Origin: Arthrobacter sp. PM3
GTDB lineage: Bacteria > Actinomycetota > Actinomycetes > Actinomycetales > Micrococcaceae
Length of the DNA: 64,000 bases
Assembly: GCF_003352915.1 (NCBI RefSeq)
Contig: NZ_CP022314.1
Span: 1,267,295 to 1,331,294 of the forward strand
Reading direction: 5' to 3'
Under the pieces are notes generated by a model, which was given only the letters and a program-made list of their open reading frames with translations, had not been told where the DNA came from and did not search any database. Of this stretch, positions 31,845 to 39,662 are shown one piece after another. Every line of letters begins with the position of its first letter. Position 1 is the first letter of the stretch. The position numbers were made by a program, and so were the translations under genes.

Positions 31845-33530
31845 GTGCAGAACTTCCCAGGAGTAGGCGTGAGCCCCGGCCGCATCATCGGTACCGTCCG
31901 GCAGATGCCCAAACCGATCAGCGAACCCCCCGCCGGAGAGCAGCTGCCCGCCGGAGTCACGGCCGAGGAGGCCACGGCGGCGCTGAAGGCGGCGGCGAAG
32001 GCTGTCCACGACGAGCTCAAGGCCCGCGCCGAGACCGCCAGCGGCGACGGCAAGGCGGTCCTTGAGGCCACAGCGCTCATGGCCACGGACACGATGCTGC
32101 TCAAGTCCGCCACCAAACTGATTGGCCGCGGAACCTCCGGGCAGCGGGCCATCTGGGAAGCCGGCGCGTCCGTTTCGGAAATGCTGCACAACCTGGGCGG
32201 CTACATGGCCGAGCGCGCCACCGACGTCCTTGACGTCCGGGCCCGGATCGTGGCGGAACTGCGCGGCGTTCCTGCGCCCGGCATCCCGGTCTCCGAGGCG
32301 CCGTTCATCCTGATCGCCGAGGACCTTGCCCCGGCCGACACCGCCACCCTTGACCCGGAGAAGATCCTGGCCCTGGTCACCGCCGGCGGCGGCCCGCAGT
32401 CCCACACCGCGATCATCGCCCGTTCCCTGGGCCTGCCGGCAGTGGTGGCCGCCGCCGGCGTCGACGAGCTCGCCGACGGCACCGAGGTGTATGTCGACGG
32501 TGCGGCCGGCCTCATCACGGCCGGACCCGGGGAAGAGCAGCGTGCCGCCGCGGCCCACTGGGCCGCCACCGCCTCGCTGCTGTCGGCCTTTGACGGGACG
32601 GGCACGACGGCGGACGGCCACCTCGTTCCGCTGCTCGCCAACGTCGGCGGGGCCAAGGACGCCGTGACCGCCGCCGGCCTGAACGCCCAGGGCGTGGGAC
32701 TGTTCCGCACCGAATTCTGCTTCCTGGAACGGGACACCGAACCGACCGTCGAGGAGCAGGCCGCCGCGTACAAGGGCGTCTTCGATGCCTTCCCCGGCAA
32801 GAAAGTCGTGCTCCGCACGCTTGATGCCGGCGCGGACAAGCCGCTGCCGTTCCTCACCGATGCCACCGAGCCCAACCCGGCCCTGGGTGTGCGCGGCTAC
32901 CGGACCGACTTCACCACCCCGGGGGTCCTGGAGCGCCAGCTGCAGGCGATCGCCCTGGCCGAACAGGCCTCCGAGGCCGACGTCTGGGTCATGGCGCCGA
33001 TGATTTCCACCGCCGAGGAAGCCGCCCGGTTCGCTTCGCTGTGCGCCGCCGCCGGCATCAAGACCCCCGGCGTCATGGTGGAGGTTCCGTCCGCCGCCCT
33101 CACCGCCGAGGCCATCCTCCGCGAGGTCGGCTTCGCGAGCCTGGGCACCAATGACCTCACCCAGTACGCCATGGCCGCCGACCGCCAGCTCGGCCCGCTG
33201 GCAGCCCTGAACACCCCGTGGCAGCCGGCCGTGCTGCGGCTCGTCGGCCTGACCGTGGAAGGTTCGGCGGCCGAGGGCCACAAAAAGCCCGTGGGCGTGT
33301 GCGGCGAGGCCGCGGCGGACCCGGCCCTCGCCGTCGTCCTCACCGGCCTGGGCGTTACCACGCTGTCCATGACGGCGCGGTCTATCGCGGCGGTGGCCGC
33401 CGTGCTGAAGACCGTCACCCTGGCCGAGGCGCAGGAGCTGGCCAAGCTGGCCCTCTCGGCGCCGAGCGCCACGGAGGCCAGGGCCTGGGTCCGGGCGAAG
33501 CTGCCGGTCCTGGAGGACCTCGGTCTCTAA
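31845..33530 (+). CDS. ptsI: PTS enzyme I (phosphoenolpyruvate-protein phosphotransferase)
   Basis: The 561-residue cytoplasmic enzyme takes phosphate from phosphoenolpyruvate and passes it to HPr. The N-terminal half holds the active-site His in TAGGGPQSHTAIIARSLGLP (near residue 187). The C-terminal PEP-binding barrel has GLFRTEFCFLER, LRTLDAGADKPLPFL, GVRGYRTDF, and VPSAALTAEAILREVGFASLGTNDLTQYAMAADR with catalytic Asn/Asp. The length is normal. The start is GTG 31845 with GAGGA before it. No ptsH lies next to it in this window. It is followed by a perfect hairpin at 33550-33579. Confidence 0.95.
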   Translation: MQNFPGVGVSPGRIIGTVRQMPKPISEPPAGEQLPAGVTAEEATAALKAAAKAVHDELKARAETASGDGKAVLEATALMATDTMLLKSATKLIGRGTSGQRAIWEAGASVSEMLHNLGGYMAERATDVLDVRARIVAELRGVPAPGIPVSEAPFILIAEDLAPADTATLDPEKILALVTAGGGPQSHTAIIARSLGLPAVVAAAGVDELADGTEVYVDGAAGLITAGPGEEQRAAAAHWAATASLLSAFDGTGTTADGHLVPLLANVGGAKDAVTAAGLNAQGVGLFRTEFCFLERDTEPTVEEQAAAYKGVFDAFPGKKVVLRTLDAGADKPLPFLTDATEPNPALGVRGYRTDFTTPGVLERQLQAIALAEQASEADVWVMAPMISTAEEAARFASLCAAAGIKTPGVMVEVPSAALTAEAILREVGFASLGTNDLTQYAMAADRQLGPLAALNTPWQPAVLRLVGLTVEGSAAEGHKKPVGVCGEAAADPALAVVLTGLGVTTLSMTARSIAAVAAVLKTVTLAEAQELAKLALSAPSATEARAWVRAKLPVLEDLGL

Positions 33531-33549
33531 ATCGCGGGCTGTAAGCAGC

Positions 33550-33579
33550 GGATCCGCCGGCGGCCCCGCCGGCGGATCC
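33550..33579 (+). terminator. ptsI terminator hairpin
   Basis: GGATCCGCCGGCGG (33550-33563) and CCGCCGGCGGATCC (33566-33579) form a perfect 14-bp stem with a two-base loop, 19 bp after the ptsI stop. Confidence 0.7.
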
Positions 33580-33623
33580 ACCGCCTGACCCACCCCTTGG
33601 GAGGCAGCCGCTAGGATGCACTC

Positions 33624-34055
33624 ATGGCACTGATAGCCCCCCGGGTGACGGCCGGCCTCCCGGCCGAGGACGCGCAGAAGCTCAAGTATGCCCTCGACGG
33701 CAGCCACGACATCACGGTGTTCGTGGACGGCACCGTCCACCGCCTGCCGCCGGAGGCGCGGGACGCCGTCGTCGACCTGCTGGGGCGCTTCAGCCGGGGT
33801 GAGGCCGTCACGGTCAGCAGCGTCGAGGAGATGCTGACGACGTCCCGGGCAGCGGAGCTGGCGGGGATTTCGCACACGTATCTGCGGAACATGACCGACC
33901 GCGGCGAGATTCCGGTGGAATACCGGGGAACGCACCGGCGGATCCGGCTGGCCGACATCATGGCCTGGCTGGAAACGCAGCAAAAGCCGCATGCGGACAA
34001 AACCGGTGCGGGCGCGCCTGCCGCCGGCGATGCTGCGGCCGCCGATATTTCATGA
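33624..34055 (+). CDS. Excisionase-type HTH protein (orphan antitoxin-like)
   Basis: The 143-residue protein has an N-terminal region (about 1-70, with HDITVFVDGTVHRLPPEARD and VVDLLGRFSRGEAV) and a MerR/excisionase-type helix-turn-helix at 73-120 (LTTSRAAELAGISHTYLRNM, RGEIPVEYRGTHRRIRLADI). The C-terminal tail is Ala/Gly rich. In other actinobacteria such proteins often precede a PIN-domain nuclease and act as the antitoxin and operon repressor. Here the next genes are a small membrane protein and a PucR regulator, with no PIN gene. It could be an orphan antitoxin or a stand-alone regulator. Confidence 0.75.
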   Translation: MALIAPRVTAGLPAEDAQKLKYALDGSHDITVFVDGTVHRLPPEARDAVVDLLGRFSRGEAVTVSSVEEMLTTSRAAELAGISHTYLRNMTDRGEIPVEYRGTHRRIRLADIMAWLETQQKPHADKTGAGAPAAGDAAAADIS

Positions 34056-34145
34056 ACCGCGTGCTTCATGAAGCAGTGATAAGGATCAAGCAACGATCGC
34101 GCTGCACCGCCGAAACACGGAAAGGCCGCGGGTTACCCTTGAATC

Positions 34146-34397
34146 GTGGGTAAATTCAGAGGATGGCACATCGTGGCAGGCATCGCCGCCATGCTGTTCG
34201 CCGGCTTCATTGGATCCGCGATGGGCCTGAACAACACCGCCACCTTCATGGCCAGCGGCGTCGCGTTTGTTGCGGTGTCGCTTTGGGTGGACAGCCGGAT
34301 GTCCCGCCGCCGGCGCGCGGTCCGCGGTTCCGGGCCCGATGCCGGCCAGGACGCCGGCATTGCCCTGGACGCCGACGCCTCCAAACGCGAAGGCTAA
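34146..34397 (+). CDS. Small two-helix membrane protein
   Basis: The 83-residue protein has two hydrophobic segments (HIVAGIAAMLFAGFIGSAMG and FMASGVAFVAVSLWV), an Arg-rich cytoplasmic-type turn (SRRRRAVRG) and an acidic tail. GTG 34146 starts it. I do not recognise a family. It ends 6 bp before the end of the convergent PucR gene. Confidence 0.55.
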   Translation: MGKFRGWHIVAGIAAMLFAGFIGSAMGLNNTATFMASGVAFVAVSLWVDSRMSRRRRAVRGSGPDAGQDAGIALDADASKREG

Positions 34398-34403
34398 GCG
34401 CGG

Positions 34404-35624
34404 CTAGATCCGGGGCCGGGCCGCCCAGCGCCGCGCCTTGAGCGCGGCGTGGAGTTCCAGCCGCACCATCCCCTTCAGCGGGTCCACGCCGAGCACCTGG
34501 CGGATCCGGCCGAGCCGGTTGTAGATGCTGCTCCGGTGGAGGTGGAGCTTGGTCGCGACTTCCTGGACTGAGCCGTCGTTGTCATAGAACAGCTCCAGCA
34601 CCGGCAGCAGCTCATGGTTGCGGTCGTGGTCCTCGAGGAGTCGGAAGTACACGGACCCGGCGTCCGCCCAGGCGCCCGCACCGCCGCCGGCTGAGGCCAG
34701 GACTTGGTAGACGCCGGTGGCCCGGCAGTCGACGAGCTCGCCGAGCTGCGGATCGACCGCCGCGGCCTGGGCCGCCTGCCGTGACTGCCGGTACGCTTCG
34801 GCGAGTTCGCGCGGCTTGGCGAAGCCCTCGCTCGTGCCCAGGATGATCCGCCGGACGGTGCGCCCGGAGCGTTTGGCCAGTTCCAGCCGGTAATGGACCA
34901 GCACCTGGGCGTGGTCCGCGCGGCCGGTGGATTCCTTGAAGAGCACCACCGCGTGGGTCTCCGTGCCGGCGCTGAACAGTGCGGCGTCCACGCCGATGGT
35001 GGCCTGCAGCGCCGCGGACCGGTGGATGAGGGTATCGGCGATGGGGTCCGAGCCTCCGGCCCAGCCGTCCGCGTCCAGGACGGTCACCAGCTGCCAGGGT
35101 CCCTTGCCCTGGACCTCCTTCCAGCCCGCCACGGCCGCCACCGCGTTGGCCTCCCCGGCGCAGGCGGCCAGGAACTCCTGTTCGCGCCGGCGGCGGAACT
35201 CGGACTCGGCCGTGTTGGAATCCAGCAGCAGGGAGGAGAGCTGTTCCAGCTCCCGGGCCACGTCGGGCAGCTGGGCCAGGACGGTCGCGGCGCTCGGTTC
35301 CTCGGGATCGAGCTGGACCCACAGGTACCCGACCCGGAACCCGCGCACCAGCAGCGGCACGCACACCCGGCCCAGCATGCCGAGGTCCGCGTTGGCCGGG
35401 ACAACCACCGGCCGCACCGCCGTCGCGATCCCGTGCGAGAGCTGCCACGCAATGACATCCACCGGGACGCGCTTGCTGAGCAGGAAGTTCACCCGGACAC
35501 GGTCGGCCTGGGACTGGTTGGAGCTGTAGGCCAGGAGCAATCCGTCGAGATCCTCAAGGGACAGGCCGCGGCCCAGCCGCTGCGCCACCTGCTCCACGAG
35601 CTGCTCCACGTCCTGCTGCTGCAT
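34404..35624 (-). CDS. PucR-family regulator, AdeR-like, of alanine dehydrogenase
   Basis: The 406-residue protein has an N-terminal helical/GAF-like sensor part and a C-terminal PucR helix-turn-helix (about 350-400) with SVQEVATKLHLHRSSIYNRL and RIRQVLGVDP. A preceding GGDEF-like region has RTVRRIILGTSEGFAKPREL. In Bacillus subtilis the PucR-type protein AdeR activates the alanine dehydrogenase gene. This gene is divergent from ald with a 245-bp gap, so the same role is likely here. The start is ATG 35622-35624. The effector is probably alanine (inference). Confidence 0.87.
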   Translation of the reverse strand: MQQQDVEQLVEQVAQRLGRGLSLEDLDGLLLAYSSNQSQADRVRVNFLLSKRVPVDVIAWQLSHGIATAVRPVVVPANADLGMLGRVCVPLLVRGFRVGYLWVQLDPEEPSAATVLAQLPDVARELEQLSSLLLDSNTAESEFRRRREQEFLAACAGEANAVAAVAGWKEVQGKGPWQLVTVLDADGWAGGSDPIADTLIHRSAALQATIGVDAALFSAGTETHAVVLFKESTGRADHAQVLVHYRLELAKRSGRTVRRIILGTSEGFAKPRELAEAYRQSRQAAQAAAVDPQLGELVDCRATGVYQVLASAGGGAGAWADAGSVYFRLLEDHDRNHELLPVLELFYDNDGSVQEVATKLHLHRSSIYNRLGRIRQVLGVDPLKGMVRLELHAALKARRWAARPRI

Positions 35625-35869
35625 CCTGCCAGATTACTGCCCCGGATGGCCGGGCAGCGAATGCGTCCGCAGACGGACACGAGCCGACACCTGACGCCCG
35701 CTGTTTCGACAAATGTCTACCGCCGGCTGCGAAAAACCCCGGAATGACAGGGAAGACGCCGCCGCCCGGACCGCTGCTCCTGTCGCCTACCTCACAGCCG
35801 GATCTATTCTGGAAGTACGAAATCCCCCGCTCATCCAGGCCCATGAGGCCGCCAGCACTGGAGCAAAAA

Positions 35870-36988
35870 ATGATCATCGGTGTCCCCAAAGAGATCAAGA
35901 ACAACGAATTCCGCGTCGCCATCACGGCAGCGGGCGTCCACGAATTCCGCACGCACGGCCACGTGGTCCTCGTCGAGCGCGGCGCAGGCCTGGGCTCGGG
36001 CATCACGGACGAGGAATACGCCATCGCCGGCGCCGAGATCGTTGCCGAAGCTGACGACGTCTGGGCCCGCGCCGACATGGTCATGAAGGTCAAGGAACCG
36101 GTCAAGGCCGAATACCACCGCTTCCGCAAGGGCCTGATCCTCTTCACCTACCTGCACCTGGCCGCCGAGCCGGAACTGACGCAGGAACTGATCAACTCCG
36201 GCGTCACCGCGATCGCCTACGAGACCGTCCAGGAGGGCCGCGCCCTGCCGCTGCTGGCCCCGATGTCCGAGGTTGCCGGCCGCCTCTCCGTCCAGGTCGG
36301 CGCGACCTCGCTGATGGCCCCGGCCGGCGGCAAGGGCGTGCTGCTCGGCGGCGTCCCCGGCGTCCGCCCGGCCAAGGTGGTTGTCCTCGGCGCCGGCGTT
36401 GCCGGCACCAACGCCGCCGCCATGGCCCTGGGCCTCGGCGCGGACGTCACCATCCTGGACATCAACATCAACCGCCTGCGCGAACTCGACGCCCAGTACC
36501 AGGGCCGCCTGAAGACCGTGGCGTCCAACGCCTACGAGATCGAAAAGTCCGTCGTCGACGCCGATCTCGTGATCGGCTCGGTCCTGATCCCGGGTGCCAA
36601 GGCCCCCAAGCTGGTCACCAACGAGCTCGTCTCCCGGATGAAGCCGGGCTCGGTGCTGGTGGACATCGCCGTGGACCAGGGCGGCTGCTTCGAGGACACA
36701 CACCCCACCACGCACCAGGAACCGACGTACAAGGTCCACAACACGATCTTCTACTGCGTGGCCAACATGCCCGGCGCCGTGCCGAACACCTCCACCTACG
36801 CCCTGACGAACGTCACGCTGCGCTACGCCGTCTCGCTGGCCAACCTCGGCGTCAAGGCAGCCTTTGAGCGCGACGCCGCCCTCGCCGCGGGCCTCAACAT
36901 CGCCGGCGGCAAGGTGGCACACCGCTCGGTCTCCGAGGCGCACAACCTGCCCCTCGTCGCCGACTGGCACGAGCTCGTCTCCGCGTAA
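35870..36988 (+). CDS. ald: Alanine dehydrogenase
   Basis: The 372-residue enzyme interconverts L-alanine and pyruvate plus ammonia using NAD. It starts MIIGVPKEIKNNEFRVAIT, the family hallmark, and has KVKEPVKAEYHRFR (Lys of the pyruvate site), LFTYLHLAAEPELT with the active His region, VVVLGAGVAGTNAAAMALGL as NAD loop, and SVLVDIAVDQGGCFEDTHPT. The ATG at 35870 has GGAGC before it. Its divergent PucR neighbour probably activates it. A strong hairpin at 37000-37059 follows. Confidence 0.95.
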   Translation: MIIGVPKEIKNNEFRVAITAAGVHEFRTHGHVVLVERGAGLGSGITDEEYAIAGAEIVAEADDVWARADMVMKVKEPVKAEYHRFRKGLILFTYLHLAAEPELTQELINSGVTAIAYETVQEGRALPLLAPMSEVAGRLSVQVGATSLMAPAGGKGVLLGGVPGVRPAKVVVLGAGVAGTNAAAMALGLGADVTILDININRLRELDAQYQGRLKTVASNAYEIEKSVVDADLVIGSVLIPGAKAPKLVTNELVSRMKPGSVLVDIAVDQGGCFEDTHPTTHQEPTYKVHNTIFYCVANMPGAVPNTSTYALTNVTLRYAVSLANLGVKAAFERDAALAAGLNIAGGKVAHRSVSEAHNLPLVADWHELVSA

Positions 36989-36999
36989 GTTCCACCGGC

Positions 37000-37059
37000 A
37001 TCGGCTGCTCCGCAACCGCCCTTCTGGACCCTCAGAACGGCGGCTTGGGAGCAGCCGAT
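37000..37059. terminator. Bidirectional terminator between ald and Gfo genes
   Basis: ATCGGCTGCTCC (37000-37011) pairs exactly with GGAGCAGCCGAT (37048-37059), and inner CCGCC/GGCGG and TTCTG/CAGAA arms give a long interrupted stem. It lies between convergent genes and has T bases at 37060-37067. Confidence 0.7.
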
Positions 37060-37075
37060 TGTCGTTTAAGGCCTT

Positions 37076-38161
37076 CTAAGCCAGCGACCGGGCCTGCTCG
37101 ATGAGCCGCAGCACCTCCACCGGGCCGGCGGGGTCGACCGGCACTGGCAGGGCCGAGGCGGCGCCGCCGTCGGCGATCTTGGCCGCCAGGATCCGGTAGA
37201 ACTCGGGGTAGGCGCCGCGTTCGGTGGGCAGCCGGTCCAGGTGCCCGTCGCGGCCCAGCAGGCCGGCCCAGTCCGGGTCCTCGACGCCGTAGGCGGCGTC
37301 CAGCGGGCTGCCGCCGGCCACGATGTAAGGCTCCTGCGGGTCCACCCCGTGCTTCGTGAACCCTCCCCCGCTGCCGAGGATCCGGTACCGCGGCCCCTGC
37401 TGGGCGCACAGCATGTTCATCCACAGGTGGCTCGTGACGCCGGATACGTGCCGCAGGGCCACGAAGACGTCGTCGTCCGCCTGCTCCCCCGGCCGCCGGG
37501 CCGCCAGCTCCGCGTGCGTGACCTGCGCCGGGCCGAAGAGCTGCAGGGCCTGGTCCAGCAGGTGGGTGCCGAGGTCAAACAGCACCCCGCCGCCGTCGTC
37601 CGCCGTCGCGGCGGCCTTCCACGCCTTGGAGACCTCGGGCGACCAGCGCTCGAAGCGGGACTCGAACCGGGTCACCGGACCGAGGGAACCCGAGCCCACC
37701 AGGGATTTCACGGTGAGGAAGTCCCCGTCCCAGCGCCGGTTCTGGAACACGGTCAGCACCCGGCCCAGCCGCGCGGCGAGGTCGATGAGCGCCTGGCCCT
37801 CGGCGCTGCGCACGGCGAAGGGCTTGTCGACGACGACGTCGAGGCCGGCTTCCAGCGCAGCTTTCGCGAGCGGGTAGTGGGTGGCGGGCGGCGTGCCGAG
37901 CACCAGCAGGTCCAGTCCGCCGGCCAGCTCCAGGATGTCGGCCGGGGTGTCGACGATTTCGGCCGCGGGGTAGGCGGCTGCGGCGGCGGCCTGCCGGCCG
38001 GCGTCGGACGTGGAGATGACTTCCAGCGAATAGGCGGGGTTGGCGGCGATGAACGGGGCGTGGAACACACTGCCCGAGAGGCCGAAACCGGCGACGGCGG
38101 TGCGGATGGGCCGGGCTTGGCGGCCGGTCGCTGGATCATTGCTCGCTGGATCGATGCTCAT
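37076..38161 (-). CDS. Gfo/Idh/MocA-family oxidoreductase
   Basis: The 361-residue protein has an N-terminal Rossmann fold (TAVAGFGLSGSVFHAPFIAA, with G-F-G-x-S-G) and the family motif DVVVDKPFAV (x-K-P) near residue 100, then the C-terminal alpha/beta domain with GVLFDLGTHLLDQALQLFG (G-x-H-x-x-D site). Members act on sugars, inositols or related compounds with NAD(P). It follows the TetR gene by 10 bp on the same strand. The substrate is unknown. Confidence 0.9.
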   Translation of the reverse strand: MSIDPASNDPATGRQARPIRTAVAGFGLSGSVFHAPFIAANPAYSLEVISTSDAGRQAAAAAAYPAAEIVDTPADILELAGGLDLLVLGTPPATHYPLAKAALEAGLDVVVDKPFAVRSAEGQALIDLAARLGRVLTVFQNRRWDGDFLTVKSLVGSGSLGPVTRFESRFERWSPEVSKAWKAAATADDGGGVLFDLGTHLLDQALQLFGPAQVTHAELAARRPGEQADDDVFVALRHVSGVTSHLWMNMLCAQQGPRYRILGSGGGFTKHGVDPQEPYIVAGGSPLDAAYGVEDPDWAGLLGRDGHLDRLPTERGAYPEFYRILAAKIADGGAASALPVPVDPAGPVEVLRLIEQARSLA

Positions 38162-38171
38162 GGTGCCTACG

Positions 38172-38804
38172 CTACGCCCCGGCCACGACGCGCGTGACGA
38201 GTTCCCGCCAGGTTTCCACGAGCCGCTCGGGTGCGACCGCGTGCACGCGCACGGTGTGCAGCAGCAGTTCCGGTTCCAGCGCCGCGGCCAGGGCCGAGGC
38301 CATAAGCCACGGGTCCGCCGATACCCCGGCCTCGCGCAGCAGCATCTCGAGGTGGCGCCGCCAGAGGACGGCCGGCGGAACGTCGAACCGGTTGTGGACC
38401 GACGTGTCGGCGGCGCGGGCCAGTTCCCCGAATTCCAGCGTCCAGGAAATCCGCGCCTCCCCTACGGCGATGAGACGGTCCAGGGGCGGCGCGCCGGGAC
38501 CCACCGGAGGCGGGCCGAACATGAACCGGCCCTGGAACTCGGCTTCGGCGCCGCTGAGGAGCTCCAGCATGAGTCCGGCACGGCTGCCGAACCGGCGGAA
38601 GACCGTGCCTTTCCCGACGCCGGCGCGCTGGGCCAGCCGGTCCATGGTGAGCGCGTCGGCGCCGGACTCCTCCACGATTTCCCTGGCCGCGCAAAGCAGG
38701 AGCTCCCGGTTGCGCGCGGCGTCCCGGCGCTCGGACTCGGCGGCGCGCCCGGCGGCGCGGCCTGCCCCGGGCTGGGCGCCGGGGCGGATCGGGATGAGGC
38801 TCAC
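38172..38804 (-). CDS. TetR-family regulator of the Gfo/FMN reductase locus
   Basis: The 210-residue protein has the TetR DNA-binding domain at about residues 30-80 (RELLLCAAREIVEESGADAL, LAQRAGVGKGTVFRRFGSRAG). The start GTG 38802-38804 is the first in frame. It heads an operon with the Gfo oxidoreductase and is divergent from an NADPH-dependent FMN reductase. A perfect 14-bp palindrome at 38835-38848 between them is probably its operator, so it would regulate both sides. The ligand is unknown. Confidence 0.87.
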   Translation of the reverse strand: MSLIPIRPGAQPGAGRAAGRAAESERRDAARNRELLLCAAREIVEESGADALTMDRLAQRAGVGKGTVFRRFGSRAGLMLELLSGAEAEFQGRFMFGPPPVGPGAPPLDRLIAVGEARISWTLEFGELARAADTSVHNRFDVPPAVLWRRHLEMLLREAGVSADPWLMASALAAALEPELLLHTVRVHAVAPERLVETWRELVTRVVAGA

Positions 38805-38834
38805 ACCGCTGATTCTAGCCCCCGGGAATAGAAG

Positions 38835-38848
38835 CGGACCGCGGTCCG
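38835..38848. promoter_or_regulatory. TetR operator candidate CGGACCGCGGTCCG
   Basis: CGGACCGCGGTCCG is a perfect 14-bp palindrome 31 bp upstream of the TetR GTG and 83 bp before the FMN reductase ATG. Its position in a 127-bp divergent promoter is typical for an operator shared by a TetR repressor and its target. Confidence 0.65.
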
Positions 38849-38931
38849 TTTAGTCTGGGTGAAGGCCCCCAAAGCCTCCACGACCAGCCAGCCGCCGGAA
38901 CCGCCCGGCGGCGTGACGCCTAGGAGCACAC

Positions 38932-39495
38932 ATGTCCAAGAAGACCGTCCTCACCCTCGTCGGCAGCCTGCGTGCCGGCTCGACCAACCAGCAGCTCGCC
39001 GAAGCCATCAAGCTCAACGCGCCGGAGCAGGTCGATGTGGTTATCCACGAGAGCCTGGGCAACATCCCGTTCTATAACGAGGACATCGACGTCGAAGGCC
39101 AGGTCCCCGCGGCGGCCGCCGCGCTGCGTGCCGCAGCCAACGACGCCGACATCATCCTGCTGGTCACGCCGGAGCACAACGGCACTGTCCCGGCATCCCT
39201 GAAGAACGCCATTGACTGGCTGTCCCGCCCGTTCGGCGCCGGCGCCCTGGCCGGCAAGCCCACCGCCGTCGTCGGCACGGCCTTTGGCCAGTTCGGCGGC
39301 GTCTGGGCCCAGGACGAGGCCCGCAAGGCCGTCGGCATCGCCGGCGCCCGGGTCCTCGAAGACGTCAAGCTGGCCGTTCCCGGCTCGATGGTCCGCTTCG
39401 CCGAGGTCCACCCGAAGGACGACGCCGAAGTGGTCGAGCAGATCAAGGGCGTGTTCGACGCGCTGGCCGAGGCCCGCACGGCGGACGCAGCCTAG
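38932..39495 (+). CDS. NADPH-dependent FMN reductase
   Basis: The 187-residue flavodoxin-like protein has the phosphate loop GSLRAGSTNQQLAEAI and the family motif TPEHNGTVPASLKNAIDWLSRP, which binds FMN, plus VVGTAFGQFGG. Family members reduce FMN, quinones, azo dyes or chromate with NADPH. The start is ATG 38932 with TAGGAG before it. It is divergent from the TetR-Gfo operon, and the palindrome at 38835-38848 may control it. The T-tailed hairpin at 39532-39561 follows. Confidence 0.92.
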   Translation: MSKKTVLTLVGSLRAGSTNQQLAEAIKLNAPEQVDVVIHESLGNIPFYNEDIDVEGQVPAAAAALRAAANDADIILLVTPEHNGTVPASLKNAIDWLSRPFGAGALAGKPTAVVGTAFGQFGGVWAQDEARKAVGIAGARVLEDVKLAVPGSMVRFAEVHPKDDAEVVEQIKGVFDALAEARTADAA

Positions 39496-39531
39496 TCCGG
39501 CCGCGCAACCGAACCCGCAGCGGCACCCCGA

Positions 39532-39561
39532 GGCCCCTGGCAGCTCCGGCTGCCGGGGGCC
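39532..39561 (+). terminator. Terminator hairpin after the FMN reductase
   Basis: GGCCCCTGGCAGC (39532-39544) pairs with GCTGCCGGGGGCC (39549-39561) with one mismatch and a TCCG loop, followed by TT. It begins 37 bp after the stop codon. Confidence 0.65.
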
Positions 39562-39662
39562 TTGCGCTGCAGAGACGCGCCCCGGACGAGGCCGGTCCCC
39601 ACCGGTCCCCGGACAACCCCAGGAAGCGCATTTTCAAAAACAATCGTTTCCTTGGGGACAAC

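Noticed and set aside
31845..34055. A ptsH (HPr) gene next to ptsI
   Set aside because: No 85-90-codon frame with the HPr active-site His segment was found on either side of ptsI; HPr must be elsewhere in the genome.
34146..34397. Toxin partner of the HTH protein at 33624-34055
   Set aside because: The 83-residue membrane protein is 90 bp away, has no toxin motif and faces an unrelated convergent gene. It was kept as a plain membrane protein.
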